A stretch of DNA of 64,000 bases, taken from assembly GCF_964340395.1 (NCBI RefSeq), contig NC_135564.1, positions 23,603,387 through 23,667,386 of the forward strand, given 5' to 3'. The stretch comes from Glandiceps talaboti (Eukaryota; Hemichordata; Enteropneusta; Spengelidae). A program made the position numbers and the translations under genes. Numbering within the stretch: the stretch's first letter is position 1; each line of letters opens with the position of its first letter. Positions 1 to 15,110 of this stretch are shown piece by piece. The notes under the pieces were generated by a model, which did no database searches, was not told the origin of the DNA, and saw nothing but the letters and a program-made list of their open reading frames with translations.

Positions 1-394
1 CAACGCTGTTGAGTTTTATTCACCTGTTGACTATGCTCGCCATAGCCTGCGTGCTAACGATGTCCCTCTATGACATCACAAAATCCTGTGGTCTAGGTGT
101 GACCGGAAATACCCGAAAACTCTTGAAGTAAATCCGAAGGGAACTGACTGAAAAAAGGTCATTTTAAGGTGTTTGCAGATGCTTTTTTAAAGTTTTAAAA
201 CCAGAATACATTTCACAAACATGTCGTCTAGCAAAATAGCAATAGTGAATGTGAGCATTTTGAATCACCTTTAATATTTTGTGTTGTCTTCTCTAAATTC
301 CCATTGTCTTGAATTCTGAATGCTCATTTTGACATCTTTCTTGATTGTTTTCATTTCATAGAAAGGAAAGCTTGTTGAATGACAACATATCTTA
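1..394. other. No recognisable feature
   Basis: Single-copy-looking AT-rich DNA upstream of the minisatellite. I see no exon, repeat or transposon end here. Confidence 0.5.
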
Positions 395-722
395 CTCACT
401 ATACCCCACCAACAATGATTCAATGATGGGAAGCATTGCCCTACCAACAATGATTCAATGATGGATCATTGCCCTACCAACAATGATTCAATAATAGATC
501 ATTGCCCTACCAAGAATGATTCAATGATGGATCATTGCCCTACGAACAGTGATCCAATGATGGATCATTGCTCTACCAACAATAATTGAATAATGGCTCA
601 TTGCCCAACCAACAATGACTCAATAATGGGTCATTGCTGTACCAACAATCATTCAATGATGGCTCATTGCCCTACCAACAATAACTGAATCATTAAGTTT
701 GGACAAATCAATATCAACGATT
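395..722. repeat. 33-bp minisatellite, left block
   Basis: About ten degenerate tandem units of roughly 33 bp, each built on the words ATGATTCAATGATGG and ATCATTGCCCTACCAAC. It is the same family as the larger array from 1566 onward. The two blocks are separated by a SINE and a foldback element (724-1565), which suggests one array split by insertions. Confidence 0.9.
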
Positions 723-723
723 A

Positions 724-1013
724 ATTGGGTTGTCGGTGGCCGTGTGGTTAAACCACTTGCCTCTTACCACTGTGGTCGGGGTTCGAACCCCATTCAGGGT
801 TCGATTAAATTTACCATGCTGTAAGTAAGAAGAGTGTCGTTCAGTTTGACTCTACCAAACAATGTAGTTTTTTTCCCCGGATACTCCGGTTTCCTCCTGC
901 ATTAACACTGAACCCGTGAGGGATGGCCCTCACTGGACTTCTTGGGAGACAAGCATTTATATGCTTTAAAGAACTATCCAGTATAAATAAAGATTATTAT
1001 TATTTATTATTAT
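724..1013 (+). mobile_element. tRNA-derived SINE, plus-strand copy
   Basis: The head looks like a tRNA gene. It has an A-box-like GGCCGTGTGGTTA near 739 and a B-box-like GGTTCGAACCC near 780, the internal RNA polymerase III promoter. A conserved body follows (CCCCGGATACTCCGGTTTCC, then a block around CCTCACTGGACTTCTTGGGA), and an AT-rich tail of ATT repeats after GTATAAATAAAG. A second copy lies inverted at 44652-44937 and aligns along the whole length, which confirms a dispersed element. It interrupts the minisatellite. I cannot name the SINE family. Confidence 0.85.
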
Positions 1014-1017
1014 TTAA

Positions 1018-1565
1018 ACAATAATGTACGCCCTCCCAGCCCATAATGGACGAAAGCAAACTTTGAACGACATAATGGGCGAGGCGACAGCCGAGCCCAT
1101 TATGGAGTGCAAAGTTTGCTTGAGTCCATTATGGACTGGGAGGGCATACATTATTGTTATTATTTTATAGTTTTGCCAATTCCAGTGAATTTGTAGACCG
1201 AGAAACGCAAAACAACGTATAATATACACAGCGCTGAACATCGTCTGCCATGTTCGGCCCGGAAGCTGAATACTAATCATAGCGACACACGTACGTACAC
1301 GTACATACACATATACACTTCAATGAACTGCTGTAAACACAAATTTGTTTCATGAATGCATTGTATTTTTACACTGTGGAAATGACAATCATAACAACAT
1401 ACATTTCGAAAAGATACCTAGTCGTATGAAGAAACAGAACAAATAAGCTTGTATTGTTATGCTCGTTCCAGGGCCGCGATGCCCAATAACGGAGTACATT
1501 ATCAGTAATAATGTACGGCGATGACGTCACAAAATTCACTGGAATTGGTAATGCTATAATAATAT
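1018..1565. mobile_element. Foldback (inverted-repeat) element inside the minisatellite
   Basis: A 48-bp arm at 1018-1065 pairs with 1110-1157 at about 44 of 48 positions. An inner pair CATAATGGGC/GCCCATTATG makes a long hairpin. A second inverted pair, CCAATTCCAGTGAATTT near 1176 and its exact complement near 1533, encloses the right part, and the word AATAATGTACG occurs at both ends. No coding potential was recognised. The right boundary is taken where minisatellite units resume. The two inverted pairs may belong to one element or to two adjacent ones. Confidence 0.55.
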
Positions 1566-4457
<2,892 letters not shown>

Positions 4458-4947
4458 CATGTTACCCTTATGTAAACAATATAATTTTATCAGCCTTCCT
4501 AAAGTTATAATGGAAGAAAAGGTCAGTGGTTATTATTCTGTGGATGTTTAGTGAAGTGGATGGCATGTCTCAAGAAAGAAACATATAGCAAATAATTAGT
4601 CAGATTTATGATCCAAAGTGTAAATGTTGAACTTGATAATACTTTCGTTTCATTTCTTTCTCACACCACAGAAATGTTGTGAAAGAAACAGGTTGACTGA
4701 AAATAGATCTCGATGTTGAGCTAAAAGTGGACTAAATTATATCCCATACCAAATTCATACAAAATGATTCCTATATTACACATCAAAAAACAGCTGTGAT
4801 GTGAAAACCCCCCAAAATAATATGAATAGGATATTAGTTTTTAAAATGTTCAACTTTATTTTGACTTCATTGGCTGCAATGTAGAGAAAACATCACCCAA
4901 TTAGTTTTTACTCTCTAAATAAGAGAAAGTTATATTTTAGTGAGTGA
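4458..4947. other. No recognisable feature
   Basis: AT-rich non-coding DNA between the (AG)n tract and the (GTCT)n tract. I see no motif that supports a gene. Confidence 0.5.
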
Positions 4948-4989
<42 letters not shown>

Positions 4990-5420
4990 GTCTGTGTGTG
5001 CAACTATTTTCTTCAAATGGCTGGCTGAATTCAAACAAAATTTACTATAAATATTATTTACATTAATGAATAGAAGTGATTAGGTTTGGTAAACATGTAT
5101 GACTATTAACAAAGAATTTGCATAAGACCATATCTAATTAATACTGCATCCTTATATTTCATGTAATTTTGTGAAACACATTATTGTTAACAGAATGCAT
5201 GTGTCAATAATTAAAGCCTGTTAATGCAGTTTTGATGCTAAAGAGTAATTTGTATAATTAATGATGTGTTTTAGTAATTAGGTAATCTTTAGAATGCACA
5301 TTTCAAATTACATATAGTTTAATTGGTACATGCATTGATAATAACAAAGTATATGTGTGGTATAAAGCTTGTTGATGTAACTATCTTAATGATTCATAAT
5401 TACTGAGTTTGAGATAGGCA
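4948..5420 (+). repeat. (GTCT)n tract with diverged tail related to the 146-bp array
   Basis: A tetranucleotide GTCT run (4948-4989) continues into AT-rich sequence. That sequence holds at least two degenerate units with the words TAATTAGGTAATCTTTAGAATGCA and AAGCTTGTTGATGTAAC. The same words define the 146-bp units at 24290-24848 and 26319-26600. This looks like an older copy of the same microsatellite-plus-tandem-repeat kind of element. Confidence 0.6.
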
Positions 5421-5941
5421 ATATCTAAAGCAAGTTACAAATTTTATACAGTTTGGTATAGTTAATTGCCAATTAAATTCTTTATTATACATGACAGCTA
5501 TAGCCCATAATTTTGCATTCCAATTACTGTGTGTAGGAACAAAAATTTAAAGGCATTATGGAAAGCATTCAGTTTACATCAGGGTTATTGCATAATGCAG
5601 TTGTGAGAAAAACAGTGATAATTTAAGGTCTTAAAATGAACAAAGGATGTATCTGTATACTTATGAGAGTCAGTCATTATTAGTTCACATTTCACTGCTG
5701 GCATGTTTTAAACCGTAAAATTAGTTGTTATAGATTGAATTGAATGTAATATATGTTAATCATTTATCAATTAATACAAATTTCAAACAGCAGAGCTGAA
5801 TCAGGAATATCTTTTTATCAGTTAAGTGACACCTCTCAAGAGTTCATTCCCTAATTCCTTGCATCAAGTTTTCCATCTTCCTCTTGAAAGATTCAGTTTT
5901 GCAAATGTCCAATAAAGTGTGAAAATTTGCTGATGTTATTA

Positions 5942-6024
5942 GCCTGGAATCCATGCGGATTGGATTTTAATTTTTGTTCTTTCCAATCATGTGATTGAAA
6001 ATCCAATCCACATGGATTCCTGGC
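5942..6024. repeat. Short palindrome (27-bp arms)
   Basis: GCCTGGAATCCATGCGGATT near 5942 pairs with its complement at 5998-6024 (25 of 27 positions), with a 29-bp spacer. It is a stable hairpin, possibly a small foldback element. I saw no other copy. Confidence 0.8.
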
Positions 6025-9000
6025 TGAGGTTATTAGTTTCCAGTTGATTTTTTTTTCATTTCTGAGCAACTGACTCCCCGACATTGTTCTGGTTTTTGAT
6101 GGATATCATAATGTCAAAGTTTTTTCGACTGACAAAATGTTGTGGGAAATCCAGAGTAATTCCGTTGTAAATCAATAGAGAGTTATGATGCATCACAAGT
6201 ATCTCATATGAAATCCAGGGAGTATCTAGGGATTATCTGTCTACATGTAAAATTCATATTTCATACTTCAGCTGCATTCTAGTGGAAAATAAGATCATGT
6301 TGGATGCATGTATGCATGTTATTATCCAATACTGCAATTGGGAGTCCTGGCAGACTCCGAGTGCCCGCAGGGTAAAAATCACAAACAAGATGACATTGAA
6401 TTTCCTTTCAAAATTTACCTTTATATATTGCTATCAAATTTACATTTGTATCATTTTCAATTTTACATCTCAGTAGTTTAGCTTTGACATAATCTGTACA
6501 GGAATTACAACTAAATTTGACTAATACCCTCCCATAGAGTGTCTGAATTGATACAAGAGTCAAACATACCTTGAGCTCAGTATATTAGAACTAATTATTT
6601 AGTTATAGATAAATACCACCATTTCTCAATGAAAATATTGATACAATAAAGGCACTTTAATTTGAATATTCTGGGTGAAACTTATAGCTAAAAAAAGTGG
6701 TTTCATCACTATCAAAAAAGGTTGTCAGAACCAATGTTTCCATGACGACCAGAACCGTTGTTTACACTGCAATCAGTAACAAAAAGAATGGTCTAAATAT
6801 CCTCCAGGGATATCTGGGCAGCACTCAAATTACCACATGGCAGAACATTACATACCCACTTCAATAATATCTTCACTATACTAAATTCCTTCTTGACATG
6901 AAAAGACACACACTACATGATTTGACCTCAAACACTGTTTTACTTATGAGAATGCTCTGTTGTTTTGATATGAAAAACTCAAACCATTTTTACATCTTTT
7001 ACACATCATGAAGTTGAAAGACATTAATTGCTGGCTATTTTAAAAGGAAAAAAATGCTGTGGCCCATAGTGTTTGTCACTTTGCAAGGTTAAATCAAAAC
7101 TTTGAAATATATTTACTCTGCCAGTGAGGGGGGGGGGGGGGGGGCAGCTTGTGTGCTTAGGTTTTGGTTATAGTGTGGTCACTTGTTACACTCTGAGGAA
7201 CCAGTGCTGGTCACTTTGGTTCTAGAATAATACTCTGAGGACTTTGGTTAATCGATCAATCATTCTTTATTGCATAACAACATGTCATAGCAAGCATGGT
7301 AAAGCATACAAAAATAACATACAGAAATAAAGTTAATGCAATACAGTTATTAAATTAACCAACTACTGGAGGACTGTTTACATCAACAAGAAATTTTTCT
7401 AAAGGAAGTTTATCATCAGAGGTCAAAATGTGCAAAAATGTACTTTCAGTACCGTAGCCTGGGGGGGGGGGGGGGGGTAACCCCAGGTAATTCACAGGAA
7501 AAAACTGTGACTTTTCGAGTACAAAGTGATGGTATTAAAATGGTTATTTACGTGACATTTCCTAGCATGCACGCTTTGAATTGATGGTTCACTAAAGTCA
7601 AAATTGACTATACTTAGTGCACTGACTCCTTGCTAATATGTATCTCTACTGTACGCTGGCTATAACACTTTGAATAAAAACTTGTCCGATTAAAAATTGT
7701 AACTTTTTGCAGTGTAGCGAATTAAAAAAAACTCTTTGTGTGAGAAAGTGCAAAAGAAGCGCACACATGCACTTTGCATTTTCTGCAAGTAACACAGTAG
7801 TCTTGAAATTCTCCTTCATTTGAAGACTGCAATTTGCAATAATGTCATAGAGTGAAACTAAAATAAAAGACGTCGTGTCCCACCAGTCTGTTTTTTGACA
7901 TTTGTCAGGAAACAGACAGTGTAAGGGGCATGAAATCAATAGTTCACTGTAGGATATAAAAAATTAATTCATTTAGTTAGACCTCAGACATCCCCCCTTC
8001 CCCTTCTAACTACAGTAGCCAAAATTAATAATTGTTTCAGGCAGTGCAAATCAGTATGTAGTAGTACATAGTACTATACTATGAATACACAGCCAGTGAG
8101 AAAAATGCTCTTTTATTAACACTTTATAATTGTCTTTGTAAAAGGCTAGCAACAATAACAACAACAGTAGAACCAATATTTGAACATGGAGGTATATACC
8201 TTCATGATTTGAACAACTGTGAACATTCTGCGAATTAGATCTCATGGACGGCCCCAAAAAGTACTTTTATGGATGGCTTTACCCTGTTGTTGTTGTTGTT
8301 GTTGTTTTTATATTGATCTCCCAGAGCTTATCTGTTATAGTCTCTCAAAATCGTTTGATGGGTTTTTGTATATCGTGTGAGGAAAACATACACTGGGACT
8401 GGTCAAATGACATACCAAAGTTACCCTCTGTCCCTAACCATCTGTCGTCCGATCACAGACACTACGAAAAGAAATTTAAAAGAGTGAGATGTCCACATGC
8501 ATGCGCATACACAGAGAACGTCATGGATTTTGACCTTATTCTTATATGTTCAGCGCTATTATGCATTTACTAGGAGCGAAAAGTCTTTCGCAATTGGACA
8601 TTTTCCCGGAATATTTCTATTCAACTATTCATTCATTTTATTGCCAATTTGAAAGTCAATATGTACTGTCATGTCAATATACCACATAAGACAAAAAAGG
8701 ATAAACAAAATGGCAATTTGGAGTCCAAAAACTACAGCAAATCAAGTTTGGCCCCATCGTTATTGGAAATAATAAGTTACCATTATGAGCTTAATTAAAA
8801 GTTTTGGGAATGGCAGAAACAAAACCTGTTCAAAATGTCAGTTCTACATGTACTTCCCATTGTACCTGCACAGACTGTTGGGCAAATAGTTTGCTAAAGA
8901 AGAGGGTTATTTTGGTGTTACCTAGATGAGAAGGCACCATCCCATTTTTGTTTTAAGTTTTTTTTCCTTTGAATGTGACATGTTTTCGGCAGCTACTTTC

Positions 9001-9189
9001 AAAAGATACGAAATTACATATGATAAGAAATTGCTAGTGCTAAAATTGATATAATGTAATTAACATACAAATTTATGTAAATTAGCTATCTTTCCAAATT
9101 TTAAATGCATTATTGCACGAAGACAAAGTTCTGCCCCCTCGGCAATTTGGTCAGGCTACGGCCCTGACTTCTGTCATTTAAGGAATTAA
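6025..9189. other. No gene recognised; homopolymer and GTT tracts
   Basis: About 3.2 kb of AT-rich DNA. It holds G tracts near 7128-7144 and 7462-7477 and a (GTT)n run near 8286-8308 that creates a spurious poly-valine reading frame. I see no convincing exon or transposon terminus. Confidence 0.45.
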
Positions 9190-9925
9190 AATTTGAATTA
9201 TTTCATGACAAAGAAGAAAAGTGCCTTTCTCTCATTTGTATAATGAGAACGAAGAATTAAATGATGAAATTCATCTTTTACCATATTTTCTCAAAATTTA
9301 CAGAATCTTTCATCTACAGGAATCTCACCAGTCTCCACAACTCAATTTGAATATTTAATCCAAAATTCTAAATTTAGTCACTAGTTTTCTACAAACAGGA
9401 TATTTAATTTGCAGAAGATATTTCTCAAAACCAAAAACTGTTTTAAACAATCTACATGTTCTCATTTTGTTTTTATCAGTACTGTTTCTTCTATTGCCAA
9501 TATGTAATTCCCCATACCAAGATTTACAAAATTCTTGACATAAATTATCATGAACCTTCTTGATTGTAGAATTAAACTTCCAAAGATTTGACCACATACT
9601 GTTCTCACTATACTTATCCAGTAAATTTCTTATATAAATACCCCATTTTGAATAACACATAGAAGACATGTAGGCTGCTCTCAATAAACCATCTCCATCA
9701 ACAATTAATCTATACTACTACTTTAACATCAGTTTAAATTACAATGAATAGAAATACTCTCATAATATGGAGAAATGGTTCTACGTAAACTAAAGAGAGC
9801 TCCCATGGATTTAAACTTTAAGTTGTTGAAGTTTTGTTTAAATTTACCATTAGAAATAATGATATCAAGATAACAGTATTCTCTCACATTGTGAAGAGTA
9901 ATACTATCAAAATAAAATTTCACAC
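9190..9925 (-). pseudogene. Non-LTR retrotransposon relic: reverse transcriptase C-terminal region
   Basis: Read on the minus strand from 9925, the first segment (to 9729) ends in a block like the post-catalytic part of non-LTR reverse transcriptases, with EYCYLDIIISNGKFKQNF and MGALFSLRR. The next segment (9684-9355) contains NLCQEFCKSWYGELHIGNRR and a KFRI block. After a frame change near 9350, residues DERFCKF and then VKDEFHHLIL resemble the C-terminal CxxC-type segment of such proteins. Stops and frame changes break it into at least three pieces, so it is dead. The catalytic YxDD region is not present, which indicates 5' truncation, normal for these elements. The clade was not determined. 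Confidence 0.7.
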
Positions 9926-11955
9926 CCTAATATTAAAGACAATCTGATTAAAATCTGATGTGGTGAAAGCAGCTGAATGCTTTATTTACCTCTATTTCCA
10001 TCGTTTTGTAATGTTTGTTTTTGTTCCCAGTGATTGCCGCCTTCCCATCCCTTCCTGCCTGTGCATTGCCACTTTGGTTAAAGAGGGGTCATGTTATTAA
10101 TTTATACTTTTAGTTTCATCACAAATGTGACATTATAGGAAGTAATATGATGTAATATTTCACTCCTTGAAAATCAAGTTATTAGATTGGATTTCTTGGT
10201 TTGGCCTCTGCACTTTTCTCTTGTGGTCATTATTGACTTCTTTGTAACCAAAAAAACCTGACAGTGGTTTACAAGAAGGGGTACAACACCAATATAATTT
10301 CCAGTATGGTCCAACAGTTGTTGGCTACTAAGTAACTCTTGTCTTGTGTAACCATTGCTATTGGCTTTTAGCTACTCACATGTAGCTCATAATTACACTA
10401 CAAATAACATCAAAATGAATATTTTAAAGTAAATAAATCCATAATGAAGAAATAAATACACAAGTAGTATTTTCAGGAATAGATCTAACACAGGAAAGTG
10501 TAAACATGAACTATTCAGTCTATAAAATGTGTCTACATTAATTGACACTTTTAGTTGTTATTATTGTTATCATGTATTATTTGTGAGTCATTGACAAATA
10601 AAGTGGAAAACCAGCATTAGAGGAACATATATCTCTGTAAAGTTTTAAGTTTGATATATCTTAAAATGCTGTTCAGTATAGCTACACTACCATGACACAG
10701 ACAGTCCTGTTGGGGACTATTCACTATAGCTAATGTGCTATCTGATTGTATTGTGATTTATTTTGACTAAAATGTATTTTTAAAACCTATTTTCCCTATT
10801 ATGGTGTCACATTTTGCTAAAAGTTAGACATTATTTATGTAATCATGTAAAATGCATACTGAATTTAAAATTGGACTTCCTTCAAGTTGAAGTGAACTAG
10901 CTGGTTTCAATATACCTGTTTGGTATAGGGGAAATAAGTGAGGGGGAGTTAGTCATACAGTACATGGCAGGAACTTGCCAGTTGTATGAATGTTATAGAG
11001 TTCTCATTCAGTTCATCCACTTTAACAGAAACTGTCAAACTGTATAAAAGTAGCCATCAACAAAAATCTGGGTGGTCATGAAACTGTCACTATCTCTATC
11101 AAGCAGAACAAATATGAAATCTGTAGTCAAAACAGACAAAATACATCATAAGTGTACCACATAGCAAAGAAAAAATTAAATTCAGTGTTTACTTCCATTT
11201 CAAGAAAAATAGTTGATGGACATATCTTGTGCATATCTAGAATGTTTATATATCGATGGTAAATTTATTATGATCATATAGCATATATTAATATCTTATT
11301 TGCATAGTGACCCAGTATACCCATTGATTACTCATCAGAGTATTCCATTTTGCAAACCACAGAAGGATTGTGGTGCCAAACTGTCGTCAATTAAACCTTG
11401 CATTGACAATACTAATGTGACTTTTCAACATTTTCCAATTACATTTTCAATGGCTGACTTGAGCCCATTCATAATGTTTGACAGGAATGAGGCTGAAATA
11501 TTGGAAATATCCATGAAAATATCAGAGTAAATAATTCAAATGATCAGACTAAGAACAATCTAATCATGAACCTCTATTATTTATTAACACATTCTAATGA
11601 CAGCAATCAAAGGTAATATTAACTTATGAAATAGTGATGCTTAGTTTTTACTGCCCTAATATGGAGGAAGAAATTGTTTTCATTGGGTTTTGTCAATAAA
11701 AGAAAGTTAAAATGACTCTAAAGTTATAATAACCAAATCTGTTGATTTGACTAAAAAGTGAAACTGATATAAGCATCTGATTTTTGCAATATCCAATACA
11801 ATTCTCAGTACCTAAAGTAGAATATTACTGCCTCGGCACATCATAAAACTTACGAACATTCTATTTCTTAGTCAACACCATAACTTTTGCTCCACTTGCT
11901 TCGAACTTCTTGTTCTATTTTGACCCTCTAGCATGAGGTAAAATGCTACATCAGC
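9926..11955. other. No recognisable feature except a lone transposon-end motif
   Basis: AT-rich non-coding DNA. Near 9944 the word CAATCTGATTAAAATCTGAT resembles the terminal repeats of the elements at 53129-53770 and 41321-41695, but I found no partner nearby. Confidence 0.4.
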
Positions 11956-11959
11956 TATT

Positions 11960-12340
11960 GCAGGTACCCAGAATTATCTGTTATATCTATAGATTTTTAC
12001 ATGAACCAATACAACTTGAATATCTGTTATATCTGTGGACTTTTACAACAGCCAATACAATTACCTATTTTATCTACAGATTTTTACAAAAGCCAATACA
12101 TTCACCAGTTATACATGTAAACCTTTTACAATAGCTAATCACCTGTCTTCTTTTACAATAGCCAATCACCAGTCTTCTAGACTTTTTCAATAGCCAATAA
12201 AATCAAAATGTTATTTTTATTTTATTAACAGATTTTCATCTGTTATATCTGTGTTCTTTTACAATAGCCAATACAATCTTATGTAAGTGGGCACAATACA
12301 GTCTTTTATGTGCTGACATTTACAATACCCAATATAATGT
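11960..12340. repeat. Degenerate tandem repeat (about 40-60 bp)
   Basis: Six or more imperfect units built on TTTTACAATAGCCAATACAA and TCTGTTATATCTGTGGA. Unit length is irregular because of internal deletions. Confidence 0.7.
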
Positions 12341-12454
12341 TTTACATTATCTGTATGTAGAATTCATATTAACAACACAGATATTGTACAAATGTACAAA
12401 TCACATTATACCATGTACGAGCCAATGGAAAATATACTCTGATTGTTCTACGTC

Positions 12455-12735
12455 ATGACAATGCATATCTATGTCACGACAGCGTGTGTCTATATCATGA
12501 CAATGCGCGTCTATGTCACGACAGCGTGTGTCTACGTCATGACACAATGTGCGTTTATGTCACGACAGCGTGTGTCTACGTCATGACACAATGTGCGTTT
12601 ATGTCACGACAGCGTGTGTCTACGTCATGACACAATGTGCGTTTATGTCATGACAATGTGTGTCTACGTCATGACACAATGTGCGTTTATGTCATGACAG
12701 CGTGTGTCTACGTCATGACAAAGCACGTCTATGTC
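12455..12735. repeat. 44-bp minisatellite (two 21-23-bp half units)
   Basis: Tandem units with the half-unit words CTATGTCACGACAGCGTGTGT and CTACGTCATGACACAATGTGC. Right of about 12530 the period is 44 bp for roughly four copies; to the left shorter half units alternate. Each unit carries CTACGTCA, which matches the core of a CRE/ATF site; that is chance-compatible and not evidence of function. Confidence 0.88.
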
Positions 12736-12849
12736 ACCGGTTCTGCTGTGTTCAAAATATGAGTCAAAACATTCAAGATTACCATTACTTTCCCCAGTTT
12801 TTCTTTGATATTACTGGTGCTGGTATAATTATGTTATTCTCCAATATTT

Positions 12850-12965
12850 TTCTTCGTTCAGCTGGAAAATACTAGGGACCTAAGGTGTGTCACTATGAGC
12901 TGCTAGACTCGTAGTGACAAAGGCCCCTTAGGTCACTCATATTTTCCTTGGCTGAATGAAGACAA
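12850..12965. repeat. Foldback element with roughly 50-bp arms
   Basis: TCTTCGTTCAGCTGGAAAAT on the left pairs with ATTTTCC and TGGCTGAATGAAGA on the right. The inner words GGGACCTAAGG and TGTCACTATGAG pair with CCTTAGGTC and CTCGTAGTGACA around a short loop near 12905. The stem is imperfect but spans almost the whole 115 bp. Confidence 0.8.
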
Positions 12966-12969
12966 ATAC

Positions 12970-14689
12970 TGGTGACTAACATCTAATTATCAGTCTTGGC
13001 TTGTAAATATAAGACAATCATCTGTCAAAATGTACCATAATTCAATAACACCTTCTACACCTTTTGTTTTAACATCGAGATTTAGATCAAGTCAATTAAA
13101 AAAATAATTCAGTTATTTGCAAATGTTTTAGTAAGATATAGTAAAGTATGACATTTAAATGTAGATATTGTCAATTGATGTAAGTTAAAGAATTTGAATC
13201 AAAAATGAAATAATTTGTTTCATTTTCTTTTATAGAAAACAAATTATTATCCAAATGATACGTTCAGTTTCATCCTTTGTTGATGATACATTAAGAATTA
13301 CATAGCAGGAATGGAATGGAAATAAACCAAATTTATAATTGACAGATGCCTGGTAACATTTACAGTTTTCATTTAGATATATATAACTAAATGAACTTGC
13401 AAGATTTGCTGTCAACAAAGAATGCTTGCAACTTTGTTGACCAAATAAACTACCAATAGTGACGACAGATACATTTAATTAAATGGTCCTTTTGAGTACT
13501 AGTGCTAGTTATAATTTCATTTTTCCCACTCCATATATTTCATTGTCTCCACTATGAATATGTGTCAGTCTGCTAGTCAAAGCCATTATAGTTTTACTAG
13601 TTACTAGTTAGTAAACCAACAACACTTTCTATCAAGTGATAAAAAATGTTGTTTGTAAATGTAAAAAGAAGGTTGAATTTTGTAAGTGAAAGTTATTCAT
13701 GTAGTTTACACCCCAACCTAGCTTTAAATGACATATATTTTAGTGTACAGTTGAGGTTGTGTGTGATCTTGTATCAGTTGATGACAATTTATAAATTGTA
13801 AAGCCAGAATGAATGAGAGTAGATTTTAGACTCATGTTTCACTTGTAGCATGATTCATACATTTAATTGATTTACTGGAGGCAACAAACAATGATTCCAA
13901 TATTTAATTTATGGTAATTTTGGTTGCATGTCAATTCACTGAACTGAAGTGAGTTTCAAATATGTGTGTTTTATGAAATCATGAAGACAGATCAACCTCA
14001 CATTAACTTTTAAACATTGTGAATATTGTTGGTGAAATGCGTTATTTATGCTGACTGTTGTGTCAACTTTGCCCACATGGTTTCTCTTTTATTGTGTCAC
14101 AATATGATCCAACCCATGGGGTACTAGATGTATAATTTGTTCATAGGATTTTACAGCTTTATACTTATAGTAGTACATTTTCTTTTCACATGTATATCGT
14201 TTTGCTTTTGGACATTGGTGCAATAGTCACACCATGGAAGTTATACTTCCATGGTCACACACAACATTGAATTCGGATGTTCTGGTTTGATTTTGGCCAA
14301 ATCCTGTTCGCAGACGGATTGACTTAAGTCAGGACTTGATTCTGACTCAGACCACTAACAAATATTTTAGTGGTCTGAGATTATGACAATGTCCATTTCC
14401 TTCCGAAATTTAGGCACATTGTCTGAGTCGAATCACTCCACTCCCAGACTCACTCACTCACACTAGTACTACTAGTGTCACTAGCATTATTATAGCACAG
14501 ACAATTATTAAACAGTTAGTTGTCTGTGAATATAGCAAGCAGGATTCAATGTTCCTATACGCTGTGAACGTGTGAAGACAAAATAAAATGATGGCAAATA
14601 TTAACCAGATGGCATTTGTGTTATCATTTCTATGATTGTTTGTGTACTTTCGACTGTAATGCTGTGCCACCTGTGTATTTACCTGGTCT
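12970..14689. other. Upstream flank of the receptor gene; two short perfect hairpins
   Basis: No coding feature recognised. There are two perfect short palindromes: ACCATGGAAG/CTTCCATGGT at 14231-14255 (10-bp stem, 5-nt loop) and TCAGACCACTA/TAGTGGTCTGA at 14347-14378 (11-bp stem, 10-nt loop). They lie 0.65-0.8 kb before the start codon. Confidence 0.45.
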
Positions 14690-15034
14690 TATCGCGTTTA
14701 TCATGTGTTGAGACATTACCTTTCATCTTTTCCGATGAATCATGGCAGCCAATGTCATGATTGGTCACTTTAAAATGGTCCCGCCTTCATTTGTAATGAT
14801 TTATGCTAATATATGATAATAAGTGGCGTTTGCCTAATATGGTATTAGCTTGCTCGACTGCGCGTTTATTTTTTTTTACATGTTTTCATGGAGTATTGGC
14901 GATCAGGAACGGTGTGAGAACTCAGCGACTTTGTCCGGATTTTACGCGGATTGTTACTTGAATCTTTTACGGGATTAATGCAGGGAACACTGGAGATAAC
15001 TGAACGCGGCGTAGGCTAGTTTCCTTTGTTCAGA
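14690..15034 (+). promoter_or_regulatory. Putative promoter and 5' leader of the neogenin/DCC-type gene
   Basis: This stretch directly precedes the signal-peptide exon. It holds an inverted CCAAT box (ATTGGTCA near 14760) followed by a TTTAAAA word. The last 150 bp are richer in CpG than the surrounding DNA. No start site can be fixed from sequence alone. An in-frame TAG at 15017-15019 closes the frame upstream, so translation cannot begin earlier in this frame. Confidence 0.45.
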
Positions 15035-15110
15035 ATGGCCAAAAGTCGAGTACTAAGGGCATGGAATCTTATCGTCTTTGGGTCAATGTTTCAAGCAGTT
15101 GTGATTTTAG
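15035..15110 (+). CDS. Neogenin/DCC family receptor, exon 1 (signal peptide)
   Basis: The first coding exon gives 25 codons plus one base. The peptide begins MAKSRVLRAWN (basic n-region) and continues with a hydrophobic core LIVFGSMFQAVVIL, a classic cleavable signal peptide for entry into the secretory pathway. The exon ends at a strong donor, G|GTAAGTC, after 15110. The split codon is completed by exon 2 (G plus CT gives Ala 26), and cleavage is plausible right there, before DGM. The ATG is the first in frame after a TAG 18 bases upstream. The link to exon 2, 27 kb away, rests on matching phase, correct order (signal peptide then Ig1), and the family's known pattern of a signal-peptide exon before an Ig1 exon. 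It is inference without transcript data. Confidence 0.75.

Noticed and set aside
724-800. Functional tRNA gene
   Set aside because: A and B boxes are present but the head cannot form a full cloverleaf that I can verify, and it is fused to a SINE body found in a second copy.
8244-8573. 109-codon frame with poly-valine
   Set aside because: The hydrophobic stretch comes from a (GTT)n run and no domain follows.
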